NCBI GenBank assembly: GCA_027019175.1
Contig: JALUXB010000025.1
Span: 1 to 64,000 of the forward strand
Direction of reading: 5' to 3'
Origin: Sulfurovum sp.
GTDB lineage: Bacteria; Campylobacterota; Campylobacteria; Campylobacterales; Sulfurovaceae
DNA: 64,000 nt
This document shows, one piece after another, positions 8,921 through 17,746 of the stretch; within the stretch, counting starts at the first letter, position 1, and the number at the start of each line of letters is the position of its first letter. A program made the position numbers and the translations under genes. The notes beneath the pieces are model-generated. The model had not been told where the DNA came from and searched no databases. It was given only the letters and a program-made list of their open reading frames with translations.

Positions 8921-10199
8921 ACACGATGTGCTGGAATCTCTCAAACACAGTAATGTCTTTCTTACCGGTGGTGCGGGAACAGGAAAGAGTTACATTACCA
9001 ATGAGGTGATTGATGACTACCGAAAGCGTGGCAAACAGGTGGTATCGCTTGGTTCGACAGGGGTAAGTGCAGTCAACATAGGCGGTTTTACCGTGCACAG
9101 TTTCTTTGTCTTTGGCATCGCTTCAAACTTTGAGGAACTGGCACAGCAGGATAAACGTGCCAAGAAACGGCTGAGTGATCTCAAAAAGGTGCTCAAGGCA
9201 ACCGACCTCATTATCATCGATGAGATTTCAATGGTCAGTGCCGATCTGCTTGATATGATCGCCTATCGTCTGAATGCCTACGGCTACCTTGGCAAAGTCC
9301 TGTTCGTTGGAGATTTCTTTCAGCTTCCGCCGGTGCAGCAGAGTCGGGCTGGAGGAGATATTTTTGGTGAGAAGCTCTACGCCTTCGAGTCGCTGGCGTG
9401 GGAGCGGTTCGATCTGACCGTCATCGAGCTGACGCAGATGAAACGGACGCACGATGCGGAGTTTACGCATATCCTCTCCAAGGTACGCATGGGTATTTGT
9501 GACGAAGAAGTCAGTGTCTATATGCACCGGCTGTGGAACAATGAATCACTTGACCCGGAGCCAACCTATCTCTTCGGGCGCAATGCGGAAGTGGAGCGTA
9601 CCAACCGAGCCAGGCTCAATGAACTCGATACCGAAGAGACGATCCTTTTTGCCAATCTGGAGAAGTTTGGCAGTGTACATGAAAAGAAGCTGGAAGGGTG
9701 GAAGAAACTGCTGCCCATTTCAGAACAGCTCACCCTCAAAGTGGGTGTACCCGTACTTTTTACGGTTAACAAGTGGGGCAAGTTCGTTAACGGTGAGAGA
9801 GGTGTGCTGCATGCGATCGAGGAGGACCACCTCATTGTCGAAAAAGAACATGAATTTGTCCGCGTCGAGCGGCACGATTTCGATTTGCTTGACATGGTGG
9901 TACATGAAGATGGCCATGTCGAACAGGTCTCTCTTGCGACACTCTCACAGTTTCCGCTCAAGCTTGCCTATGCGGTGACGATCCATAAATCTCAGGGGAT
10001 GAGCATCGACAATCTGGTATGCAACGTCGATAACATCTTTGCCCCCAGCCAGTTTTATGTTGCCATCTCACGCGCCATCGACCCCAAACGCCTCAAAATA
10101 GACTTTGGCCGCGGTAACCTGGCTCATTATCTGCAGCGTGTCATCCATGTTGATGAGCGGGTAGTCGATTATTACCGGAAGATGCAACTGGAACCCTGA
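8910..10199 (+). CDS. Pif1/RecD-like superfamily 1B DNA helicase
   Basis: This 429-residue ATPase has a Walker A motif, GGAGTGKSYI (residues 20-29), a Pif1-type motif Ia (GSTGVSAVNIGG), Walker B as IIIDEISM, and motif III GDFFQLPPV. Motif VI is near the C-terminus: AYAVTIHKSQGMSID and FYVAISRA. Pif1 enzymes unwind DNA 5' to 3' and resolve G-quadruplexes and R-loops, and this is the compact bacterial form. It overlaps the RNase T2 gene by 11 bp. That partner is a secreted protein, so a joint function is not obvious and the overlap may only reflect gene packing. It ends 48 bp before a convergent lipid kinase gene. Confidence 0.88.
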   Translation: MADKHDVLESLKHSNVFLTGGAGTGKSYITNEVIDDYRKRGKQVVSLGSTGVSAVNIGGFTVHSFFVFGIASNFEELAQQDKRAKKRLSDLKKVLKATDLIIIDEISMVSADLLDMIAYRLNAYGYLGKVLFVGDFFQLPPVQQSRAGGDIFGEKLYAFESLAWERFDLTVIELTQMKRTHDAEFTHILSKVRMGICDEEVSVYMHRLWNNESLDPEPTYLFGRNAEVERTNRARLNELDTEETILFANLEKFGSVHEKKLEGWKKLLPISEQLTLKVGVPVLFTVNKWGKFVNGERGVLHAIEEDHLIVEKEHEFVRVERHDFDLLDMVVHEDGHVEQVSLATLSQFPLKLAYAVTIHKSQGMSIDNLVCNVDNIFAPSQFYVAISRAIDPKRLKIDFGRGNLAHYLQRVIHVDERVVDYYRKMQLEP

Positions 10200-10247
10200 G
10201 AGAGCGAGATGCCAGTGCTGTTGTTTTGGCCGTGCCAACTCTGCTGC

Positions 10248-10940
10248 TTATTTGTGTTTGCCGGTCACGATACGGACATTGCCAGCCTGTCGGATGGTGA
10301 GGTGCTGACCCTTGACGATCACGATATCCCCGTCAAGTTCAAGCATATTGTAGTCATTGTCAAGATTGATCGTCAGGGATGGGGGAACCTCTCCATAAAA
10401 ACTGCCGAACTTTTTGACAAAACGCAGCGGTGTGAAGATGAAGAAACGTGTGGTGCTCATGAGCATAAAGGGAGTCATGATGAGGTGTACAGGAAAAAGG
10501 AAGAGTACGGCAAGGATGTATTTGGCAATGCCGTGTTTGAGCCAGCCGAAGCGAAAAGTTTCGGAGAGGAAAATGTGCTGCAAATCTCCCATGTTGCCTG
10601 CCGAGAAGAGAAACAGCTCGTCATTGAGTTTGAAAATATGGTGTTTTTGTGTAGGCAGTATTGTGCCTGCAGCCAGCATATCGAGTACCCTGCCGATAGG
10701 GGGAGCTTTGTGAATCTTGGCAACGACATTGAATGAGCCTGTAGGGTTGAGAATAAAGACCGGTTGTTTTTGGAGTGTATGCAGTTGTTTGAGCACGCGC
10801 CGGATAGTACCGTCCCCGCCGTTGATGATAACATAGTCGTAGCGTTCAATATCGTGGTGTGCGGCAAGCTCGGATGCATCTATATTGTCAATGGTAAGTC
10901 CGTCATGCTTTAGTGTTTTGCCAATAGATAAAATGTGCAT
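10248..10940 (-). CDS. Diacylglycerol kinase-like lipid kinase
   Basis: This 230-residue protein carries the catalytic motif of the DAGK/sphingosine kinase family: VIINGGDGTIRRVL (about residues 38-51) followed by FILNPTGSFN. It is shorter than the usual 290-300 residues of YegS/DgkB relatives, mainly because the N-terminal strand region is reduced. It would phosphorylate a lipid hydroxyl at the cytoplasmic face of the inner membrane. It is divergently transcribed from the Pqi block, with a 36-bp gap containing a symmetrical promoter, so joint control with the envelope lipid genes is plausible. AAGGGAGA is a clear ribosome site. Confidence 0.8.
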   Translation of the reverse strand: MHILSIGKTLKHDGLTIDNIDASELAAHHDIERYDYVIINGGDGTIRRVLKQLHTLQKQPVFILNPTGSFNVVAKIHKAPPIGRVLDMLAAGTILPTQKHHIFKLNDELFLFSAGNMGDLQHIFLSETFRFGWLKHGIAKYILAVLFLFPVHLIMTPFMLMSTTRFFIFTPLRFVKKFGSFYGEVPPSLTINLDNDYNMLELDGDIVIVKGQHLTIRQAGNVRIVTGKHK

Positions 10941-10960
10941 CTGTCTCCCTTATCTTCATT

Positions 10961-10976
10961 GGCTATAATTATAGCC
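10961..10976. promoter_or_regulatory. Perfect 16-bp palindrome forming divergent -10 boxes
   Basis: GGCTATAATTATAGCC is a perfect inverted repeat between the lipid kinase and the first pqiA gene. It contains TATAAT on both strands, overlapping by 2 bp. On the minus strand, transcription would start about 20 nt before the kinase start codon. On the plus strand it would start at, or within 1-2 nt of, the pqiA ATG. The symmetry could also make it an operator where one regulator shuts both genes. Confidence 0.6.
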
Positions 10977-11630
10977 ATGAAAATTGAAAGCGAAGCGGCG
11001 CTCGATGAACTTGTCATCTGCCATAAATGCCATACTGTACATAAAGAGATCCCCATTCAAGACGGTGCCAAGGCATGCTGCAGTGAATGTGGCAGTGTAC
11101 TCTACCGTTACGACAGCAAGCTGATCGATCATGGGCTGGCACTCAGTCTTACCGCACTGATCTTCTTTTTTGTGGCCAACCTTTTCCCGCTTGTCAAAAT
11201 AGAGATACTGGGACATACACAGTACATCACACTGACGAAAACCTTTTTAAGTCTTTTTCAAAACGGTTTTTACATTGTCGGAATGATGTGTCTGTTTCTG
11301 ATCTTTCTTTTTCCGCTGCTGATTATGCTGCTCTATTTTGTGATCTTTGCCATATTGAAATTCAAAGGATCTCCCCGTCTGCTCAAGGAACTGCTTATAC
11401 TGCTTTCGCATCTGAAGCCATGGAATATGAGTGAAATTTTCCTGGTTAGTATTTTTGTTGCACTGGTTAAGCTGATAGGTTATGCGCAGATTCATATGGG
11501 TATTTCTTTCTGGGCACTTGCGGCCTTTGTTCTGCTTGATATCTACTTAAATCAGCATGTACATATTTCTGAGATCTGGATGCTCAGAAGACGTCATTAC
11601 GGGAAGGAAGGGGCTCTTGATGGAAATTGA
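10977..11630 (+). CDS. Half-size PqiA-like membrane protein, first copy
   Basis: This 217-residue inner-membrane protein matches one of the two repeats of Escherichia coli PqiA, which is about twice as long. It begins with a cytoplasmic zinc-ribbon (ICHKCH and CCSEC, four cysteines), followed by four membrane helices between about residues 50 and 200. PqiA proteins sit beneath the MCE tunnel PqiB and are thought to load lipids into it. The start is the ATG directly after the palindromic promoter; no ribosome site precedes it, so the mRNA may be leaderless. A longer reading from an ATG 42 bp upstream would put the promoter inside the gene. It overlaps the second pqiA gene by 11 bp. Confidence 0.82.
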   Translation: MKIESEAALDELVICHKCHTVHKEIPIQDGAKACCSECGSVLYRYDSKLIDHGLALSLTALIFFFVANLFPLVKIEILGHTQYITLTKTFLSLFQNGFYIVGMMCLFLIFLFPLLIMLLYFVIFAILKFKGSPRLLKELLILLSHLKPWNMSEIFLVSIFVALVKLIGYAQIHMGISFWALAAFVLLDIYLNQHVHISEIWMLRRRHYGKEGALDGN

Positions 11631-12216
11631 TGAGAATAAACTGTTACGCTGTCCCGTCTGTGAAGCAGTCAATATTGACAAAGGAAAACACAACCGCTGC
11701 CGCCGATGTGGGTCGCATATTTACAAACATCACCGTTTTAGAACGGAAAAGAGCTGGGCGTATCTCATTACGGCGATCATTGCCTATATTCCGGCCAATA
11801 TCTATCCGATGCTTATTACCGAAAAGTTTGGTCATGTTGAGGAGAGTACGATCTTTGGAGGGGTTGTCTACCTTTGGGAACACGGCTCCTACCCTATTGC
11901 ATTGATCATTCTCTTTGCCTCCATCATTATTCCTATTCTTAAATTTATTGTTTTGATTTATTTGCTAATTAGTGTAAAATACCCCATTGGGAAAGAGAAG
12001 AAGATTAATAAGCATAAACTCTACTATCTGATGGAGATTATCGGTCCCTGGTCGATGATCGACGTTTTTGTCGTCGCGATCCTTGCTGCGCTCATTCATC
12101 TTGCGAACATACAGATCATTGCCGGCACAGCAGCTACGGCTTTTGCTGTGTCGGTCTTTTTCACGCTGCTTGCCGCGCAGGCGTTTGATACCCGTTTGAT
12201 TCAGGCATACAAATAA
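11620..12216 (+). CDS. Half-size PqiA-like membrane protein, second copy
   Basis: This 198-residue protein has the same plan as its neighbour: an N-terminal zinc ribbon (LRCPVCEAVN and CRRCGSH) and four membrane helices. It corresponds to the second half of full-length PqiA/YebS. The two half proteins probably assemble into one PqiA-like unit. The start was chosen at MEIDENK because a GGAAGGGG ribosome site lies 7 nt upstream, inside the end of the preceding gene; the longer frame has no such site. The pqiB gene begins 20 bp downstream after an AAGGAAG ribosome site. Confidence 0.82.
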   Translation: MEIDENKLLRCPVCEAVNIDKGKHNRCRRCGSHIYKHHRFRTEKSWAYLITAIIAYIPANIYPMLITEKFGHVEESTIFGGVVYLWEHGSYPIALIILFASIIIPILKFIVLIYLLISVKYPIGKEKKINKHKLYYLMEIIGPWSMIDVFVVAILAALIHLANIQIIAGTAATAFAVSVFFTLLAAQAFDTRLIQAYK

Positions 12217-12236
12217 TACAAGGAAGAAACATTTAT

Positions 12237-13886
12237 ATGGGAACACATATACCTGAAGTGGAAGAATCTACGAAGTTCAACTTTTTTACCTCCATTTGGA
12301 TCGTACCGCTGATAGCGCTGGTGATTGCGGGATGGCTTGCCTACCAGTATTATGATCAGCGTGGGCCGGAAATACGTATTATTTTTGAAAAGAATGAAGG
12401 CCTGGTTGCAGGACAGAGCCAGATCAAGTACCGTAATGTGCCGGTAGGAAAGGTCACGGATGTGCGGCTTGAACAAGATGGTGAAGGGGTGGTTGTCGTT
12501 GCCCGTATGAACAAGGATGCAGTTGAATTTTTGAATGAGTATGCCAAATTCTGGATCGTCAAACCTGAATTCGGTTTGACGGGTGTCACAGGACTGGATA
12601 CGCTGATTTCGGGTACTTATGTGCAAATGTACTCCAAAAAGGGCGGGAAAGAGTTTAAAAAAACATACCATGGGCTTAATTATGCCTATCGTGCCAATGA
12701 AGGGGGAAAATATTTTGTGCTTAAAGCTGAAAAGGGGGACAGCTCTGTCAAAAAAGGGACACCTGTTTACCTGCAGAATATTGAAGTGGGCAAGGTAGAG
12801 TATGTAACGCTGGGTCTTGATGATATCAGTGTCGATGTCATCGTTTTTATTGACAAACCCTACGTACCCTATGTGCATACGGACTCGAAGTTCTGGGTAC
12901 GTGAGGCTGTCAGTGCGACGCTGAACAACGGCAGTCTCGATATTGATGTGGCACCGGTGCAGGATCTTATTCAGGGGGCTATTGAATTTTCCAGTACCGG
13001 AAAGAATGAGAAGGCAAAAATACCTGATACCTTTATCTTTAAACTCTACCCGAATAAAAGTGAAATTTCCAAACAGCGCATTGGAAGCGGTACGCCACAC
13101 AGGGAACACTTCGTGCTTAAAACGAAACACTCCATTGCAAATTTGCATATTGGCGCACCGGTACGCTACGAAGGGTTCGGTGTGGGTAATGTCGTCGATG
13201 TGGCACTCAATTATGACAGTGAAACACATCTGATGGATGGGCGTGTCCATGTTGAGATCGATACATCGGTTTTTGCGGACAGTAAAGAAAAAAATGATAC
13301 AGGCGTAGCCAATTTCTACAAAGCTGTCAGAGAAGGAATGCGTGCACATATTGCGCAGCTCAATCCGATAACCGGCTCGCTCTATGTCAAACTGGCATTT
13401 GATAAAACAGAGGATGATAATAACGATACTATTACCAAAGCGGGGCGTTTTGCCTATCTTCCTACCGTTGACTATACGCCAAGTGATATTATGCAGAGTA
13501 TTTCGGGTATTTTGGAAAAACTGGAAAAACTGCCGCTTGAAAAGCTGGTAGATACACTGCAGCAGACCATAGAACAGAGTCAGAAACCCATTGCCCATGC
13601 CGATGAGGTATTGGTCGACCTTAAAAAGAGTGTTGATGCACTCAATGCCATGACTGCCAAGAAAAGTTTTGCCAAAATGCCGGATCAGGTTGATGCGGCG
13701 CTTAAGGAGCTGACACGTACACTGAAGCAGGCACGAAAAACCATCAAAGGTTACGACAGCCATTCGCTTGTGACACGTCAGATCAGTGCCACACTGAAAG
13801 CAGTCAAAAAGACCTCCGACGAGATGGATCGTTTCCTCAGAATGCTCAACCGTAAACCAAATTCACTGATATTCGGAGATAAATAA
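12237..13886 (+). CDS. pqiB: PqiB: MCE-domain lipid tunnel protein
   Basis: PqiB hexamers form a stack of MCE rings with a coiled-coil needle that bridges inner and outer membranes for lipid transport. This 549-residue protein is almost exactly the length of the E. coli protein (546). It has one N-terminal membrane anchor (17-38) and three MCE domains starting near residues 44, 156 and 290, each with a VGKV or VGNV motif. A helical C-terminal region follows (about 420-520) with heptad-like LEKLEKLPLEKLVDTL, then amphipathic segments that would form the needle. It sits between the two PqiA genes and the PqiC lipoprotein. A long antisense frame inside it is a shadow. Confidence 0.92.
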   Translation: MGTHIPEVEESTKFNFFTSIWIVPLIALVIAGWLAYQYYDQRGPEIRIIFEKNEGLVAGQSQIKYRNVPVGKVTDVRLEQDGEGVVVVARMNKDAVEFLNEYAKFWIVKPEFGLTGVTGLDTLISGTYVQMYSKKGGKEFKKTYHGLNYAYRANEGGKYFVLKAEKGDSSVKKGTPVYLQNIEVGKVEYVTLGLDDISVDVIVFIDKPYVPYVHTDSKFWVREAVSATLNNGSLDIDVAPVQDLIQGAIEFSSTGKNEKAKIPDTFIFKLYPNKSEISKQRIGSGTPHREHFVLKTKHSIANLHIGAPVRYEGFGVGNVVDVALNYDSETHLMDGRVHVEIDTSVFADSKEKNDTGVANFYKAVREGMRAHIAQLNPITGSLYVKLAFDKTEDDNNDTITKAGRFAYLPTVDYTPSDIMQSISGILEKLEKLPLEKLVDTLQQTIEQSQKPIAHADEVLVDLKKSVDALNAMTAKKSFAKMPDQVDAALKELTRTLKQARKTIKGYDSHSLVTRQISATLKAVKKTSDEMDRFLRMLNRKPNSLIFGDK

Positions 13887-14440
13887 TGCGTACTGCCTTT
13901 TTTGCCCTTTTCTTGATGCTACTGCTTGGCGGCTGTGCCGGCAGTGGAAACTACTATATTCTCTCCAACCCGTCACAGCCTGTCCATGTACGTCAGACGC
14001 ATACGAGTATTGGGGTTGAGACCGTAACGGTACCAAAGTATCTCTTCAAGCGTGATCTTGCTGTGGCAAAGTCTGCCAACCATATTGTCTTTCTTTCCGG
14101 TGCCCAATGGGCTGAAGATATGGACGAAGGACTGACAAGGCGTGTTGTGACATATCTGCAGCATGCACTGCACAACCCCGATGTGCATGCCTATCCGTGG
14201 GGTGTGGAACAACAGCCCAAACGCATTCTTAACATTGCCATTTCGCGCTTCATTGCCCAAAACGGCAAAGTCTATCTTGACGCTTCCTGGAGTCTTGAAG
14301 ATACCCAAAGCGGCCGCAGCACTTCACACCTTTTCAGTACTTCAGTCGAAACAGGCGGCAGTGATGCAGAGCATATTGTAGCTGCAATGGACAGGGCATT
14401 CGGACGCTTTGAAGCAGCACTGGCACGCGGGTTGAAGTAG
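13886..14440 (+). CDS. pqiC: PqiC: outer-membrane lipoprotein of the Pqi pathway
   Basis: This 184-residue lipoprotein has the lipobox LGGC (cysteine at residue 17) and the ABC-type transport auxiliary lipoprotein (DUF330) fold pattern YYILSNP and GVETVTVPKYL. PqiC caps the PqiB needle at the outer membrane; E. coli PqiC is 187 residues. The start codon overlaps the pqiB stop by one base (TAATG), and its own stop overlaps the GTG start of the RND gene. Translation is therefore coupled across the three genes. Confidence 0.9.
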   Translation: MRTAFFALFLMLLLGGCAGSGNYYILSNPSQPVHVRQTHTSIGVETVTVPKYLFKRDLAVAKSANHIVFLSGAQWAEDMDEGLTRRVVTYLQHALHNPDVHAYPWGVEQQPKRILNIAISRFIAQNGKVYLDASWSLEDTQSGRSTSHLFSTSVETGGSDAEHIVAAMDRAFGRFEAALARGLK

Positions 14441-16734
14441 TGACTGGATACATACGGCTGCTTTACAGGCTGCGATGGCTTGTGGCACTGGGAGTGCCTT
14501 TGGTTGTCCTTTTCCTCTCAAGTTATCTGAAGCATCTGGAGATTGACGGTTCCTACCGTATCTGGTTTGAAAAGGATGCCCCGGTTCTGAAAACCTACGA
14601 CAACTTCAGGAACGCATTTTCCAACGATGATGGAGTAACGATCATTTTCCGCGATCCAAACGGCATCTTCAACCAAAAAGCGCTGGGTACAGTAATGCGT
14701 ATTACCGAAGCGCTGTGGGATATGGATCGTGTCGACAGGGTAGACTCAATTACCAACTACCAGTATGTACATGCCGATCCGGCACATCCTGACGAAGTAC
14801 TGGTTGATGATTTCATTGACGATATTGATGAAGTCAATGCCTCCTACTTGGCCGATAGAAAGCAGATAGCCACAAATGACTCCATTGTTGTCAACAGCTT
14901 TGTCTCCAAAGATGGCACAACCACGATGATCTTTGCCCGTCTGGAGCCTGATGCCAATGAAGAAGGGAATGTCTCCGGAGAGATCATGAAGGCGGTACAT
15001 GCCATTGTCGACCCCGAAGCGAACAGAACCGGCTATAAATTTTGGCTCAATGGCGGTCCTGCCATTACGCAGGCGTTTGTGGAGATTGCCGGCAATGATG
15101 CCGCCACCTTTACACCGTTGGTACTGCTGATTGCAATGGTACTGCTTTTTGCGCTTTTCAGGCGTGTCAGCGGTGCGCTCATTCCAGTGGGTGTGGTACT
15201 CTTTACCTTTCTTGCTGTCATTGCTATTCAGGTGCTGCTCGGCTACAAACTCAACAACTTTACCGCCAATATCCCTGTCTTTATTATTGCTATAGGTATT
15301 GCTGATGCCGTACACATCTATAGTGTCTGGCGTATGCAGCGGCAGGCGGGCGAAGAGAACTACCGTGCGGTAGAAATGGCTCTTTCCAAAAACTTCCTTC
15401 CTATTTTTCTTACATCAGCTACAACAATGGTGGGCTTTGCCACATTGGCACTCTCCAAAGTTGTTCCCGTTGCTACATTGGGTATTGCCACGGCAAGCGG
15501 TGCACTGCTGGCCTTTCTTATCTCAGTCACCTGGATGCCTGCTGTTCTTTTTCTTTTGGCACGTGCTCATACACAACATGAACCGCAAGAGAAGCAAAGG
15601 AGTGTGCGCCCTGTACGTTATGGTGCGTTCATTGTCAGGCATAACAGACAGATCGTGCTGGTTTCCGTCGGGATAATGCTGCTGTTGGGTGCAGGATTAT
15701 GGCGTATCAAGGTTGACAGCAACACTATCCGCTATTTTGACAAGAAGGTGGAGATACGGAAATCCTCTGAGTTTAATATGGCGCACCTGACCGGGCCGAT
15801 GTCCTACACGCTCATTATTGACAGTGGTAGAAAAGACGGCATCAAAGATCCGGCATTCCTCAAAACAGTTGAGCGTTTCAGCATGGTATATCAGAAGCAT
15901 TTTCCCCATGATGTGCGCCATATCAGTTCGCTGCTGGATGTCATCAAGCGGTACAATAAAATCTTCAACGCTACCGAAACGGTACCAAACAGGCGTGATC
16001 TCATCGCCCAGTACTTGCTGCTTTACAGTACATCGCTCAAACCGGGCATGGAGATCACTGACAAGATCGATTTCGACCAGCGTAAATTCCGTATTACGGT
16101 GCTGACTAATATTGTCGATACGAGCAAAGACCTTGAAATGATACATTTTGCGCAGCAGTGGTGGGCAAAGACACCTTACACAATGGAGATTACCGGGCAG
16201 ACGGTGATGTATGCCTTTATGCAGGATGATATCACCGACACACTTATCTGGTCGCTCTCTCTGACGCTGCTGATCGTCTCGGTGATGCTGCTGGTGATCT
16301 TCCGGCGGGTGAAGCTGCTTTGGATTTTGATGCTGCCAAACATCCTGCCGGTTGTGCTGGTGCTTGGTGTTATGGGATGGCTGGGGCTGACCATTGACAT
16401 GGGGGTGGCCATTGCAGGAGCGATCATTATCGGTGTTGCAGTGGATGATACGATCCACTTTCTTGCCAAATATTTTGATGCACGTAAACGGGGGCTTTCG
16501 ATGGTTGAGAGCTTTGATGAAGTGCTGCAGTATGCAGGCAGGGCGATTCTTTTTACGACAGTGGTACTCAGCTTCTCTTTTGCCGTCTTTCTCTTCAGCG
16601 ACTTCGTACCCAACCGAAACTTTGGTATTGTTACCGCTGTCGCACTGGCAATCGCACTGCTTGCAGACCTGTTGCTGCTGCCGGCATTTTTAAGTATGTT
16701 CGATACGAAAAGCTATACTGTCTCAAAAGAATAA
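14440..16734 (+). CDS. MMPL/RND-superfamily lipid exporter
   Basis: This 764-residue inner-membrane transporter has the MMPL/RND layout: TM1 at residues 13-30, a large periplasmic loop, five helices, a duplicated second half and five final helices. Conserved acidic TM4 and TM10 motifs are present (IGIADAVHIY and GVAVDDTIHFLAKYF), which carry the proton relay. Relatives move lipids such as hopanoids or mycolates rather than drugs. The GTG start overlaps the pqiC stop (TAGTG), which ties it to the Pqi genes. The next genes encode a LolA-like carrier and an outer-membrane barrel, so the exporter probably hands a lipid to that carrier. Confidence 0.87.
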   Translation: MTGYIRLLYRLRWLVALGVPLVVLFLSSYLKHLEIDGSYRIWFEKDAPVLKTYDNFRNAFSNDDGVTIIFRDPNGIFNQKALGTVMRITEALWDMDRVDRVDSITNYQYVHADPAHPDEVLVDDFIDDIDEVNASYLADRKQIATNDSIVVNSFVSKDGTTTMIFARLEPDANEEGNVSGEIMKAVHAIVDPEANRTGYKFWLNGGPAITQAFVEIAGNDAATFTPLVLLIAMVLLFALFRRVSGALIPVGVVLFTFLAVIAIQVLLGYKLNNFTANIPVFIIAIGIADAVHIYSVWRMQRQAGEENYRAVEMALSKNFLPIFLTSATTMVGFATLALSKVVPVATLGIATASGALLAFLISVTWMPAVLFLLARAHTQHEPQEKQRSVRPVRYGAFIVRHNRQIVLVSVGIMLLLGAGLWRIKVDSNTIRYFDKKVEIRKSSEFNMAHLTGPMSYTLIIDSGRKDGIKDPAFLKTVERFSMVYQKHFPHDVRHISSLLDVIKRYNKIFNATETVPNRRDLIAQYLLLYSTSLKPGMEITDKIDFDQRKFRITVLTNIVDTSKDLEMIHFAQQWWAKTPYTMEITGQTVMYAFMQDDITDTLIWSLSLTLLIVSVMLLVIFRRVKLLWILMLPNILPVVLVLGVMGWLGLTIDMGVAIAGAIIIGVAVDDTIHFLAKYFDARKRGLSMVESFDEVLQYAGRAILFTTVVLSFSFAVFLFSDFVPNRNFGIVTAVALAIALLADLLLLPAFLSMFDTKSYTVSKE

Positions 16735-16834
16735 AATTTCTCTTGCCGTTACCATGGGTGTCACGATAGTACCCTGAACAATAAAAAAACTTATTATATC
16801 ATAGAAAAAGAAATACTTATAATATATCTTGTGC

Positions 16835-16840
16835 TATTAT
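16835..16840 (+). promoter_or_regulatory. Extended -10 box inside the envelope operon
   Basis: TGCTATTAT is an extended -10 promoter, with a second TATAAT 17 bp upstream (16818-16823). It lies in the 214-bp gap between the RND gene and the LolA-like gene and would give a leader of about 100 nt. The leader contains GTACC and GGTAC arms that could pair. It would let the carrier and barrel be expressed separately from the Pqi-RND genes. Nothing else is seen in this gap. Confidence 0.4.
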
Positions 16841-16948
16841 GTGGCCTTTATACCTGTACCCGGACAAATGAGGGGTGCGGTACTTGAAAATTACAGGGTG
16901 CGTATTTGCGTTCCTTTATGATATGTTAAAAACAGGAGGAGAAAAACA

Positions 16949-17743
16949 ATGAAAAAATCTATTTTAACGGCAATGGCAGGAGTGATACTGACTGGAATGT
17001 CTGTCTATGCGGATGACCCAAAAGCACGTGCAATCATGGAAAAGGTCGATGCACGTGATGACGGCAAGACAATTGAGCAGGAGATGAAGATGACGCTCAT
17101 TGACAAACGCGGTAAAAAGCGTGTGCGTGACATCAAGTCTTACGGTAAAGATTATGGCAAGGACGAGTATAAGGTCATGTTCTTCAAATCACCGGCAGAT
17201 GTACGTAATACAGGCTTCCTGACATATGATTATGATGATGCAAAAAAAGATGACGATCAGTGGCTTTACCTTCCCGCACTCAAGAAGGTCAAGCGTATTC
17301 CAAGTTCGGACAAATCATCCAGTTTCATGGGCTCTGACTTTTCCTACTTTGATATGACCGACAGAAATCTGGAAGATTACGACTTTAAACTTCTCAAGGA
17401 AACAAGTGTCAGAGGTCACAAAGCATGGATGATTGAATCGCTGCCGCGTACGAAAAAGGTAGTGAAGGAATCAGGTTACCGTAAAAGCATCGATATTGTC
17501 AGAGAGGACAACTATGTTGTGGTACGTTCCATCGGTTTTATGAAAAACGGCCGAAAGAAGTATATGGATATGATAAAGCTGCACAGGCAAAACGGTATCT
17601 GGGTGACCGATGAGATAGCAATGACAACCAAAAAGGGAAAAAAGACACTGCACAAGACAGTGTTGCAGTTTACCGATATCAAACTCAACAAACCCATCAG
17701 CGATAGCATGTTCAAAACACGCAGACTTGAAAAGGGACTGTAA
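16949..17743 (+). CDS. LolA-like periplasmic carrier (outer-membrane lipoprotein-sorting protein family)
   Basis: This 264-residue secreted protein has a signal peptide (cut after SVYA) and a LolA/LolB-like fold pattern: KSYGKDYGKDEYKVMFF, then DDQWLYLPALKKVKRIPSSDKS and FMGSDFSYFD. These segments are typical of the family found beside MMPL/RND exporters, where a half-barrel carries a lipid across the periplasm. The AGGAGGAG ribosome site is strong. The DUF1302-like barrel gene starts 3 bp after the stop. It is distinct from the housekeeping LolA, which is shorter. The role as carrier for the upstream RND pump is inferred from gene order. Confidence 0.85.
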   Translation: MKKSILTAMAGVILTGMSVYADDPKARAIMEKVDARDDGKTIEQEMKMTLIDKRGKKRVRDIKSYGKDYGKDEYKVMFFKSPADVRNTGFLTYDYDDAKKDDDQWLYLPALKKVKRIPSSDKSSSFMGSDFSYFDMTDRNLEDYDFKLLKETSVRGHKAWMIESLPRTKKVVKESGYRKSIDIVREDNYVVVRSIGFMKNGRKKYMDMIKLHRQNGIWVTDEIAMTTKKGKKTLHKTVLQFTDIKLNKPISDSMFKTRRLEKGL

Positions 17744-17746
17744 GCA

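Noticed and set aside
12201-13763. Long minus-strand reading frame of about 520 codons opposite pqiB
   Set aside because: pqiB on the other strand has full family length and three MCE domains. The antisense product is rich in His, Cys and Phe with no domain pattern, and it has no upstream promoter context.
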